The position numbers and the translations under genes were made by a program. From the NCBI GenBank assembly GCA_030523615.1, contig JAUNIC010000010.1, positions 1 through 34,186 on the forward strand: a stretch of 34,186 nucleotides of DNA. Direction: 5' to 3'. This document shows positions 7,583 through 15,691 of this stretch, in pieces; within the stretch, counting starts at the first letter, position 1; the number at the start of each line of letters is the position of its first letter. Below the pieces are notes generated by a model. The model did not search any database. It saw only the letters and a list, made by a program, of their open reading frames with translations, and was not told the DNA's origin. The stretch comes from Bacteroidales bacterium (GTDB taxonomy: Bacteria > Bacteroidota > Bacteroidia > Bacteroidales > Bacteroidaceae).

Positions 7583-9064
7583 ATGAAATCTTCAAAAGCA
7601 CTTCTTACTCTCTCCCTTTTTGCATCTTCGTTCGGTGCATTTGCTCAGAGCGCCGACTTCATCCATGAAATCAACGGCCCCCAGAATCGCTACGGCTACG
7701 GCCAGCGAGTGATCTACGAAATGAACGTTGGTTCGATGACTCCCGAGGGCACCTTCGACGCTGCCGCCAAGCGCCTCGCCGGTCTCAAGGAACTCGGCGT
7801 CGACGTCGTTTGGCTCATGCCCGTCTATCCCCGTGGCCTCGACGAGAACAGCATCGACAGCCCCTACGGCGCTCGCGACTTCAGCCAGGTGAACCCCAAG
7901 TACGGCACCGTGGAGGATATGCGCAAGTTCGTCAACGTGGCCCACAAGCTCAACATGGAAGTTTGGCTCGACTGGGTGCCCAACCACACCGCCACCGACA
8001 ACGTTTGGGTCGAGACCCATCCCGACTTCTACCGTCACAACGAGGACGGCACGCTCTTCCACCCCTACAGCGGTCCCTTTAAATATAATGATGTGGCGCA
8101 GCTCGACTACGAGAACCCCGCCTGCGCCGAAGCCATGACCGCCACGATGGAGTACTGGTTCAGCTACACCGGTCTCGACGGCCTCCGCTGCGACTTCGTC
8201 AGCTCGCAGTTCATGCCCAAGGACTATTGGCACAAGGTGATGCCCCGCCTCAAGAACTTCAAGAGCCCCCTCACCGGCCTGCCCGTCACGATGCTCGGCG
8301 AGAGCGACTTCCACAGTTGCAAGCACCTCTATTCTGCCGGCTGGGACTACGACTACGCTTGGGAATTCAACGACCGTCTGCTCGAGGTGGGCAACAGCGC
8401 CGACGCCGCTAAGCTCCAGAAGGCTTGCGAGAACCTCGTGAACGATCCCCTCTACTACAACCTCGACCGCATGGTCTACCTGACCAACCACGACGCCAAC
8501 CACAACGACCACGTCCACACCCTCGAGCAGAAGTTCGGCGACAACCGCTACGCCTTCACCGTCCTCACCTTCACCCTCTACGGCATGCCCATGCTCTACA
8601 ACGGCCAGGAGATTGGCGACCAGCAGGACCTCAACTACTTTGCCGACACGAAGGTGGATTGGAGCCTCACCGACCCCATGATGCAGAACCTTCTGCCCAC
8701 GCTCACCGCTCTGAAGCACAGCGTTCCCGCCCTTCGCGACGGCCTCACCTTCGAGGAGCGCGGCAAGGTAGAATTCCTCGAAACCGGCAACGCTGCCGTG
8801 ATGGCTTACCTCCGCAAGCCCGCCCCCAAGCACCGTCACGGCCAGCCCGCCACACAGGCTGAGCCCCAGAGCGAAGTTCTCGTCGTGATGAACCTCGGCG
8901 CCGCCCCTGCCAAGGTGCAGCTTCCTGGCGTAGAAGGCGAGTGGGAACAGTGGGTCGACAGCAAGACCATCGCCGACGGTCCCTCACGTCAGGCTGTCAC
9001 CATTGCCGCCAAGCAGAAGATGCAACTTCCCGCCAAGGGCTACGCTGTCTACGTACGTAAATAA
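7583..9064 (+). CDS. GH13 alpha-amylase family hydrolase (first of pair)
   Basis: This 493-residue secreted enzyme has a type I signal peptide (MKSSKALLTLSLFASSFGAF, then AQS) and a GH13 barrel. The conserved regions are present: DWVPNHT (region I), GLRCDFVSS with nucleophile Asp204, MLGES with acid/base Glu240, and TNHDAN with Asp304. A small beta-domain ends the protein; there is no carbohydrate-binding module. It should cleave alpha-1,4 links in starch-type oligosaccharides, probably in the periplasm. Translation from ATG 7583 gives the clean signal peptide; an in-frame TTG 30 bases upstream overlaps the promoter box. Its neighbour at 9238 is a clear paralogue. Near the C-terminus a His/Pro/Gln-rich stretch (KPAPKHRHGQPATQAEPQSE) is not expected in the fold and looks like an added linker. 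Confidence 0.92.
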   Translation: MKSSKALLTLSLFASSFGAFAQSADFIHEINGPQNRYGYGQRVIYEMNVGSMTPEGTFDAAAKRLAGLKELGVDVVWLMPVYPRGLDENSIDSPYGARDFSQVNPKYGTVEDMRKFVNVAHKLNMEVWLDWVPNHTATDNVWVETHPDFYRHNEDGTLFHPYSGPFKYNDVAQLDYENPACAEAMTATMEYWFSYTGLDGLRCDFVSSQFMPKDYWHKVMPRLKNFKSPLTGLPVTMLGESDFHSCKHLYSAGWDYDYAWEFNDRLLEVGNSADAAKLQKACENLVNDPLYYNLDRMVYLTNHDANHNDHVHTLEQKFGDNRYAFTVLTFTLYGMPMLYNGQEIGDQQDLNYFADTKVDWSLTDPMMQNLLPTLTALKHSVPALRDGLTFEERGKVEFLETGNAAVMAYLRKPAPKHRHGQPATQAEPQSEVLVVMNLGAAPAKVQLPGVEGEWEQWVDSKTIADGPSRQAVTIAAKQKMQLPAKGYAVYVRK

Positions 9065-9132
9065 ATTAAGGAGTAGATATCTTCGAAGATCCAATAAAAG
9101 AGAAAGACACAAGGTATTAGTTCCTTCTCTTT

Positions 9133-9206
9133 AGCCTCTCCCTGCGCCAATCGCTAATGTCTTAGGTACATCCAGCGGACGGCATCTGACTGGCAGGGAG
9201 AGGGCT
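9133..9206. repeat. Inverted repeat between the two amylase genes
   Basis: AGCCTCTCCCTGC (9133-9145) is the inverted copy of GCAGGGAGAGGGCT (9193-9206), enclosing about 47 bases. Just upstream is the palindrome ATCTTCGAAGAT near 9079. The stretch has no gene. It resembles the other dispersed hairpins and would be transcribed between the amylase cistrons. Confidence 0.6.
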
Positions 9207-9237
9207 TCGAAGAAATCGCAAGACATCCTCACCGACT

Positions 9238-10767
9238 ATGAAGAACCGCATACTCACTCTTTTCGCCGCGATGACGCTCGCGCTGACCTGCTGGGCCGGC
9301 CACGTGCACCCCAACAGCCACATCATCTACGAGCTCAACCTCTATAACTTCACCGCCGAAGGCACGCTCGCCGCTGCCGAAGAACGCCTCGATGCCATCA
9401 AGGATCTGGGCGTCGACGTCGTTTGGCTCATGCCCATCCACCCCCGCAGCAAGAGCGACCGCATCGGCAAACTCGGCAGCCCCTACGCTCCTGCCGACTA
9501 CACCGCCGTCAATCCCGACTTCGGCACCCTCGACGACCTCCGCCACTACGTCCAGGCCGCCCACGACCGCGGCATGCAGGTGTGGCTCGACTGGGTGCCC
9601 AACCACACCGGCACCGACCACGTCTGGACGAAGTCGCACCCCGAATACTACCAGCAGAAGGGTGGTGCATTCGTGCATCCCAACAACTACGGCGACGTTC
9701 TCCAACTCAACTACGGCAACTCCGCTCTGCAGGACGCCATGATCGCCGCCATGCAGTACTGGATTGACGAGGCCGACGTCGACGGTTTCCGTCTCGACTA
9801 CGTCAGCAGCAGCGCCATCCCCGCCGCCTTCTTCACCAAGGCCATCGACCGCCTCACCCACCAGCCCTCCGGCAAGGAGATCACCATGATGGGCGAGGCC
9901 GATATGGGCAATATGGACGCCCTCCGCAACACCGGTTGGGACTACGACTACGCCTGGGCTTTCCACACCAAACTCTGCGACCTCGGCAGCGGCGCCACCG
10001 CCAACACCAAGCTCAAGCCCGCCTGCATGCAGCTCACCGACAACGCCAAGTACAAGAGCACGAGCCGCATGGTCTACCTCACCAACCACGACCAGAACTA
10101 CGACAAGAGCCTCAACACCTCCTTCGGCACCAACGTCTACGCCTACACCGCGCTGATGATGACCCTCTACGGCATGCCCTGCATCTACAACGGTCAGGAG
10201 AACGGATTCCTCAACGACCACAAGCAGGACTACTTCAACCGCAACGTCATCGACTGGAACATGAAGGACGACCGCATGACCTCGACCCTCCGCGTTCTCG
10301 GCCGTCTGCACCACGCCAGCGCAGCGCTTAGCGACGACGACGCCACACGTGTGGGCGGCGTGAAGTACCTCGACTGCAACAAGGCCACATGCATGGCCTA
10401 CGTGCGCACCTCCGGCAGCGAAAGCGTGCTCGTTGTCCTCAACCTCTCGAACAACGCCATCACCGTCACTCCCTCGGGCGTCGACGCCGGCACCTGGCAG
10501 TGTGTGGCCGACAGCCGCACCATCACCGAGGAGCCCGCGCCCTACGACGTGCAGCTCTCCTCGGCTCCCGAAATCACCGTCGACGGCAAGGGTTTTATGG
10601 TGTTCACCAAGGGCACCGACCTCAGCGGTATAGCCCCCCTCCAACTCCCCCCGTTAGGGGGAGGGCTCGAAGGCAGCTACACCCTCGATGGCCGAAAAGC
10701 CGGCCTCCCGGTCAGGGGGGGCGACCACGGCATCTACATTGAAGGTGGACGAAAAATCTTGAAATAA
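9238..10767 (+). CDS. GH13 alpha-amylase family hydrolase (second of pair)
   Basis: This 509-residue paralogue of the preceding enzyme has a signal peptide (MKNRILTLFAAMTLALTCWA) and all GH13 signatures: DWVPNHT, GFRLDYVSS with Asp187, MMGEAD with Glu220 and TNHDQN with Asp285. It should hydrolyse alpha-glucans. Unlike its neighbour it ends in a GRK-type tail (SYTLDGRKAG ... GIYIEGGRKILK). Between the enzyme domain and the tail, residues about 466-478 (APLQLPPLGGGLE) are encoded by a dispersed G/C-run hairpin, and a second G-run (PVRGGD) lies within the tail. The stop TAA overlaps the ATG of the regulator gene by one base (TAATG), so the two are probably translationally coupled. Confidence 0.92.
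   Translation: MKNRILTLFAAMTLALTCWAGHVHPNSHIIYELNLYNFTAEGTLAAAEERLDAIKDLGVDVVWLMPIHPRSKSDRIGKLGSPYAPADYTAVNPDFGTLDDLRHYVQAAHDRGMQVWLDWVPNHTGTDHVWTKSHPEYYQQKGGAFVHPNNYGDVLQLNYGNSALQDAMIAAMQYWIDEADVDGFRLDYVSSSAIPAAFFTKAIDRLTHQPSGKEITMMGEADMGNMDALRNTGWDYDYAWAFHTKLCDLGSGATANTKLKPACMQLTDNAKYKSTSRMVYLTNHDQNYDKSLNTSFGTNVYAYTALMMTLYGMPCIYNGQENGFLNDHKQDYFNRNVIDWNMKDDRMTSTLRVLGRLHHASAALSDDDATRVGGVKYLDCNKATCMAYVRTSGSESVLVVLNLSNNAITVTPSGVDAGTWQCVADSRTITEEPAPYDVQLSSAPEITVDGKGFMVFTKGTDLSGIAPLQLPPLGGGLEGSYTLDGRKAGLPVRGGDHGIYIEGGRKILK
10632..10667. repeat. G/C-run hairpin inside the second amylase gene
   Basis: AGCCCCCCTCC pairs with GGAGGGCT around CCCCCC-GTTA-GGGGG. It has the same design as 667-706 and 26620-26653. 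It is translated in frame between the catalytic part and the C-terminal tail, a place where extra residues should be harmless. Confidence 0.7.
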
Positions 10768-12407
10768 TGAAACACACACTCACCCTTATATTCTTTTGGA
10801 GCCTGTCATTGCTCACAGCGTTTGGGCAATACGCCCGTCTCGACTCGCTCATCGGCGCACAGCCCAGCATCGTGGCGCGCTATGAGCAGAGGCTCACGGC
10901 CCTCACGCAGCAGCTTGCTAACGCTAAAAACGACACCGAACGCTACGCGAGGCTATACGAGTTGAGCGAGGCTTACGCTTCGTTCCAGAACGACTCCGCC
11001 CGTGTCTATGTCCGCCAAGCCGTCGAACTGGCCGACCGCCTCGGCGACGTCACGCTCCAGAACCAAAGCCGTCTGCAGAAGGTCCACATCCTCTCCGGGG
11101 CAGGCCTCCTCGAAACGGCACAGCGCGAAATCGAAGGCATCAATGCTGCAGCCCTCGCTCCCGAGCAATACGGCATGTACTACCGTCTGCTCATCGAGTA
11201 CTACATCTACCAAGCTGAGTACAACCAGCACACGGAGTACGAGAGCGAATACGTGCAGCATCTCATCGCTCTGCGCAAAGAGGCGCTCGAGAAGATTCCT
11301 GCGACGGACGGCGGCTACCTCATCACCGAGGCCGAGGTGCTGAGCGACCAGAACAAGCACGCCGAAGCCATCGACATGCTCAAGAAGCAGCTCAGCCACT
11401 GCCACAGCGGCGACCGCACCTACAGCATCCTCACCAGCACCATTGCCTTCATCTACAGCATCATGGGCGACCGAGAGGAGCAGAAGCACTATCTCATCCT
11501 CAGCGCCGAGAGCGACCTCGAGGGCGGCATCCGCGAGAACTCCTCCCTGCGCGTGCTCTCCTCGCTCCTCTTCGACGAGGGCGACTTCGACCGCGCCTAC
11601 CGCTACCTCAGCTACTGCATCAGCGACGCCAGCTTCTACGGCGCCCGCATCCGCAACAGCCAGGCCTCGGCCCTCATGCCGCAGGTGCTCGCCGCCTACG
11701 AAGACAGCCAGCAGCGCAGCCACCACAACGTGCTCATCCTCCTCGGCATCATCTCTTTCGTAGCTCTCGCCCTGGCCGCCGCGCTCTTCGGTCTCTACGT
11801 CGTCTTCCGCCGTCTGCGCCGCACATCTAATATCCTTGCGCGCACGAACGACACCCTGGCCCAAACCAACGAGAAACTGGAAAGCACCAACGCCCAGCTG
11901 GAGCGCACCAACGAGAAACTCCACGAGCGCGAGCTTGTAAAGGAAGAGTACATCGGCCGATTCCTCGCCCTCAGCAGCCAGTTCATCGAACAGACCGACG
12001 ATCGCCGCAAGTTCCTCCTCCGCACCGCACGCGAGAAGAAGGCCGCCGACCTCATCGCCGAACTGAAAAACACCGCCACGAGCGATACGCAGGCCAAGCA
12101 GTTCTACGAAAACTTCGACGAGGCCTTCCTCAACATCTTCCCCGACTTCTGCGAGCACGTCAACGCCCTCCTTGAGCCCGACGGGCAGATCATCCCGCCT
12201 CCCGAGCCGGGAAGGGGTGGCAAGCCCTCGCTCACCACCGAGCTGCGCATCCTGGCCCTCATGCGTCTGGGCATCACGTCCAACCAACTCATCGCCAGCA
12301 TCCTCCGCTCGGGTCTCTCCACGGTCTACACCTACCGCAGCCGCCTCAAGGCCCGCGCTCTCGATCACGACAACTTCGAGGAGCAGGTGAAGCGTATTCT
12401 GCGATGA
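10767..12407 (+). CDS. susR: SusR-type membrane-spanning transcriptional regulator (DUF6377-like)
   Basis: This 546-residue protein has an N-terminal signal (MKHTLTLIFFWSLSLLTAFG), a helical TPR-like sensor region (about residues 50-300), and one transmembrane helix (LILLGIISFVALALAAALFG, about 326-345). A coiled coil follows, with repeated QTNEKLEST/ERTNEKL units, then a cytoplasmic part ending in a LuxR-like helix-turn-helix (LMRLGITSNQLIASILRSGL). This is the layout of Bacteroides SusR, which senses maltooligosaccharides in the periplasm and activates sus genes. Its place between amylases and susC supports the same role. Its start overlaps the amylase stop (TAATG). Candidate binding sites, three spaced palindromes, lie just downstream at 12447-12504. 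The regulator may control its own operon as well as susC. Confidence 0.85.
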   Translation: MKHTLTLIFFWSLSLLTAFGQYARLDSLIGAQPSIVARYEQRLTALTQQLANAKNDTERYARLYELSEAYASFQNDSARVYVRQAVELADRLGDVTLQNQSRLQKVHILSGAGLLETAQREIEGINAAALAPEQYGMYYRLLIEYYIYQAEYNQHTEYESEYVQHLIALRKEALEKIPATDGGYLITEAEVLSDQNKHAEAIDMLKKQLSHCHSGDRTYSILTSTIAFIYSIMGDREEQKHYLILSAESDLEGGIRENSSLRVLSSLLFDEGDFDRAYRYLSYCISDASFYGARIRNSQASALMPQVLAAYEDSQQRSHHNVLILLGIISFVALALAAALFGLYVVFRRLRRTSNILARTNDTLAQTNEKLESTNAQLERTNEKLHERELVKEEYIGRFLALSSQFIEQTDDRRKFLLRTAREKKAADLIAELKNTATSDTQAKQFYENFDEAFLNIFPDFCEHVNALLEPDGQIIPPPEPGRGGKPSLTTELRILALMRLGITSNQLIASILRSGLSTVYTYRSRLKARALDHDNFEEQVKRILR

Positions 12408-12446
12408 GGCCGTCCGCAAAGAATCTCTCCCCGCGACAGATTTCAG

Positions 12447-12504
12447 TCAGTGTACACTGACGGAGCAGTCAGTCTAGACTGACGCAAAAATCAGTGTACA
12501 CTGA
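12447..12504. promoter_or_regulatory. Three 14-bp palindromic candidate operators upstream of susC
   Basis: TCAGTGTACACTGA (12447-12460), TCAGTCTAGACTGA (12469-12482) and TCAGTGTACACTGA (12491-12504) are perfect palindromes whose centres are exactly 22 bp apart, about two helical turns. Each is followed by CGGA or CGCA, so the unit is also a 22-bp direct repeat. The array is flanked by a shorter direct repeat containing CGCGACAG. It lies about 100 bp before susC and directly after the SusR-type gene, as expected for binding sites of a multimeric activator. No clear TAnnTTTG box is seen between here and 12603. A purely structural repeat remains possible. Confidence 0.6.
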
Positions 12505-12602
12505 CGCAAAAATATCTCCGCGACAGTTTTTCTGCGCGCGGCACAACAATCAACGAAACAAAAACTACGAACAAAATATATTAACCTAATCAATCAAGAG
12601 TC

Positions 12603-15560
12603 ATGAGACACAAATCCATCTCACTCCAGCGCGCACTCCTCTTGCCTGGAGCATTTGCACTCTCCCTTGCTGCGATGGCCCAGTCTGTCACCATCACCGG
12701 TCGCGTTGTCGACGAAACAGGTGAAGGTCTGATCGGCGCCAACGTCAAGGTCAAGGGAACGGGTATCGGCAACGTCACCGACGTCGACGGCCGATACACC
12801 ATCACCGGCGTCAACCCCAAGGCTACGCTCGTTGTCAGCTACGTGGGTTACGAATCGCAGGAAGTTCACGTTGAAGCCGGCCAGACCGAGTACAACTTCA
12901 ACCTCGACTTCAGCAACAACACCCTCGAAGAAGTAGTCGTTGTGGGCTACGGTTCGATGGCCAAGAAGGAGATCAGCTCCTCTGTAGTACAGATCGGCCG
13001 CGACGACTTCAACGCCGGTGCTGCCAGCGACGCTATGTCACTCGTTCAGGGTAAGGTGGCCGGTCTGAACATCGTTTCGACCGCCGACGCTAACCCCAAC
13101 TCCATGACCGACATGCAGGTGCGTGGTGCAACCTCCATCAACGCCGGCAACGGTCCTCTCGTTGTCATCGACGGTATCGCTGGTGGTGACCTCCGCAACA
13201 TCTCTACGCAGGACGTTGAGTCCATCACCGTACTGAAGGACGCCGGTTCTGCCGCCATCTACGGTACCCGTGGTGCCAACGGTGTCATCCTCGTCACCAC
13301 GAAGAAGGGTGCCAAGGGTGAAGGCCAGACCAACGTGACCTACGACTCTTACATCGCCCTCAACGTGGCAAAGCCCCACGCACGCATCCTCACCGCCGAC
13401 GAGTTCCGCCGCAGCCGCCGCGGTACCGACTACGGTTACGACACCGATTGGTACGATCTCATCACTCGTCCCGTGGGCTACACCACCAACCAGTACGTCA
13501 GCATCGACCAGGGCCACAAGAACGGCTACTTCACCACCTCGCTCAACTACAAGCGCGGTAACGGTCTCGACATTGCCAGCGGCCGCGAAGAATACGGCGC
13601 ACGCTTCGTCATCGAAGAGACCTTCCTCAATGGTTTCCTGAAGTTCAACAGCTCGCTCTCCGCTCGTAAGGTTCACGAGGATTGGGGCAACGACGGTCTC
13701 TTCGACACCGCGCTGACCACCAACCCCACGCTCCCCGTCTACAACCCCGACGGTACCTACTATCAGGCATCTTCGCCCACGGGCATCCACAACCCCGTGA
13801 ACGACCTCGAGAATAACGTTTCGAACGGCGACCGCAACTACATCCTCGGCAACGCTGACCTCAAGGCCAACCTCGTACAGCTGGATCACCACATCCTGAC
13901 CACCAGCATCAGCTACGCCGTGCAGTACAACGACCAGAAGTCCAACTGGTTCACTCCCTCTACCTCTTCTGACTCTTACTGGAACAGCCGCGCAGGTTCG
14001 GCCAACATCAACAACCAGCGTTGGCAGACCAACCGCCTCGAGTGGCTCGGCAACTACACCCTCGCTCTCGACGAGCACGACCTCAAGGCCGTTGTAGGTT
14101 ACAGCTGGGAGCGCTCCTCTTGGCGCCAGGCCTACATGAGCAACAGCGACTTCGCTTACGACAACCTCTCTTACCACGGCATCGGCACCGGTACCTGGCT
14201 CCAGGACGGTAAGGCCACGATGTATGCCGGCAGCAGCGAGAGCACCCTCATCGGTTTCTTCGGCCGCGTAAACTACAACTGGAAGGACATGCTCTACGCC
14301 TCTGCCTCCATGCGTTACGAAGGCTGCACCAAGTTCGGTCCCAACAGCAAGTGGGGTCTCTTCCCCTCGCTCTCTCTCGCATGGGAAGCCACCCGCACTC
14401 CCGGTCTTGAGAGCCTCAAGGACATCTTCCAGAGCTTGAAGCCTCGCGTGAGCTACGGTGTGACCGGTCGCTCCGACTTCAACGCTTACCAGGCCATCAC
14501 CACCTACAGCCAGCGTGGCTCTTACTTCTTCAACAACCAGTGGATCAACGGTTACGCTCCCTCAAACAACGCCAACCCCAACCTCGCTTGGGAGAAGTCG
14601 ACCGCCTTCAACGTCGGTGTTGACTTCGTAGCTCTCCAGAGCCGTCTCCGCGGTAGCCTCGAGTACTTCGACCGCCGCTCTATGGACCTCCTCTACAACT
14701 ACACCGCTCCCCAGCCTCCCTTCGTTTACAACAGCATCCTCGTGAACGTTGGTACGATCAAGAACACCGGTGTCGAACTCACCCTCGACTACGACGTGCT
14801 CCGTGACGGCGACTTCAAGTGGACCACCGGCGTGGTTTACAGCCACAGCGTCAGCAAGCTCACCAAGCTCTCCAACGACGTTTACCAGGCTGCTTACCTC
14901 GAGCTCTACCAGAAGCCCGGCGTAGGTTCCAGCGAATACTTCTTCCGCGTGGCTGAAGGCAGCAAGATCGGTCAGTTCTACGGCTACAAGTATGCCGGCG
15001 TTGACGATCAGGGCAACATGATGGTCTACAAGAAGGATGGCTCGAGCGTAGTGACCACTCAGGCTAACGCCGAGGACAAGGAATACATTGGCAACGGTGC
15101 TCCCACTCACTTCCTCACCTGGAACAACAGCCTGAGCTACAAGAACTGGGATCTCTCCATGATGTGGCGCGGCGCCTTCGGTTTCGACATCTTCAACATG
15201 CGCAAGTACGGCATGGGTCTCCAAGGCTGCGGTACCGACAACGTGCTCCTCTCGGCCTACACCACCAACAAGGAGGTAGTGACCGGCGGTGGCGTCATCA
15301 GCGACTTCTTCCTCGAGAAGGGCAACTTCTTCAAGCTTGAGAACGTGACGGTGGGCTACAACTTCCGTCCCAACAACCGCAAGTACGTCGAGAACCTCCG
15401 CGTTTACCTCGCTGCCAAGAACCTCTACACCATCACGAAGTACTCGGGCAACGATCCCTCGATCGTCACCGCTACGGGTATCACTCCGGGTGTCGACTCC
15501 AACAGCGCTTACCCCATGGCTACTCAGGTCAGCCTCGGTGTGACCATCAAGCTGCATTAA
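12603..15560 (+). CDS. susC: SusC/RagA-family TonB-linked outer-membrane transporter
   Basis: This 985-residue protein has a signal peptide ending AAMAQS and a carboxypeptidase-regulatory-like domain (VTITGRVVDETGEGLIGANV, about residues 28-105). A TonB-box-like EEVVVVGYG, a plug domain (VQGKVAGLNIVS, VRGATSINAGNGPLVVIDG) and a long barrel follow. SusC imports bound maltooligosaccharides with energy from TonB. The lipoprotein lid SusD is encoded next. The protein is slightly shorter than many SusC homologues (about 1000 residues or more) but looks complete. Its expression is presumably driven by the SusR-type regulator encoded upstream. Confidence 0.95.
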   Translation: MRHKSISLQRALLLPGAFALSLAAMAQSVTITGRVVDETGEGLIGANVKVKGTGIGNVTDVDGRYTITGVNPKATLVVSYVGYESQEVHVEAGQTEYNFNLDFSNNTLEEVVVVGYGSMAKKEISSSVVQIGRDDFNAGAASDAMSLVQGKVAGLNIVSTADANPNSMTDMQVRGATSINAGNGPLVVIDGIAGGDLRNISTQDVESITVLKDAGSAAIYGTRGANGVILVTTKKGAKGEGQTNVTYDSYIALNVAKPHARILTADEFRRSRRGTDYGYDTDWYDLITRPVGYTTNQYVSIDQGHKNGYFTTSLNYKRGNGLDIASGREEYGARFVIEETFLNGFLKFNSSLSARKVHEDWGNDGLFDTALTTNPTLPVYNPDGTYYQASSPTGIHNPVNDLENNVSNGDRNYILGNADLKANLVQLDHHILTTSISYAVQYNDQKSNWFTPSTSSDSYWNSRAGSANINNQRWQTNRLEWLGNYTLALDEHDLKAVVGYSWERSSWRQAYMSNSDFAYDNLSYHGIGTGTWLQDGKATMYAGSSESTLIGFFGRVNYNWKDMLYASASMRYEGCTKFGPNSKWGLFPSLSLAWEATRTPGLESLKDIFQSLKPRVSYGVTGRSDFNAYQAITTYSQRGSYFFNNQWINGYAPSNNANPNLAWEKSTAFNVGVDFVALQSRLRGSLEYFDRRSMDLLYNYTAPQPPFVYNSILVNVGTIKNTGVELTLDYDVLRDGDFKWTTGVVYSHSVSKLTKLSNDVYQAAYLELYQKPGVGSSEYFFRVAEGSKIGQFYGYKYAGVDDQGNMMVYKKDGSSVVTTQANAEDKEYIGNGAPTHFLTWNNSLSYKNWDLSMMWRGAFGFDIFNMRKYGMGLQGCGTDNVLLSAYTTNKEVVTGGGVISDFFLEKGNFFKLENVTVGYNFRPNNRKYVENLRVYLAAKNLYTITKYSGNDPSIVTATGITPGVDSNSAYPMATQVSLGVTIKLH

Positions 15561-15561
15561 G

Positions 15562-15685
15562 GACCCCCCTCGGTCCCCCCGAGCGGGGGGAAGAGGTTAC
15601 CAAAGCCAATCATAAGATAATAATCATTAGAAAACTGTTACCCCCTACAGTGTCTATTCCCCCCGTTCGGGGGGTTAGGGGGGTC
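15562..15685. repeat. 124-bp element with terminal inverted repeats, susC-susD gap (copy 1)
   Basis: The left end GACCCCCCTCGGTCCCCCCG and the right end, ending GGTTAGGGGGGTC, are inverted copies. Each contains its own hairpin (CCCCCCGAGCGGGGGG or CCCCCCGTTCGGGGGG). Between them is an AT-rich core of about 65 bases. Copy 2 at 17505-17628 has the same length and about eight mismatches by eye. It starts 2 bp after the susC stop and ends 6 bp before the susD ATG. Confidence 0.88.
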
Positions 15686-15691
15686 GACATT

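Noticed and set aside
12408..12602. Palindrome array before susC as an intrinsic terminator of the regulator gene
   Set aside because: A TTTTT stretch does follow at about 12527-12531, but it is not next to a stem. Three equal 14-bp palindromes at 22-bp spacing fit binding sites better than a single terminator hairpin.
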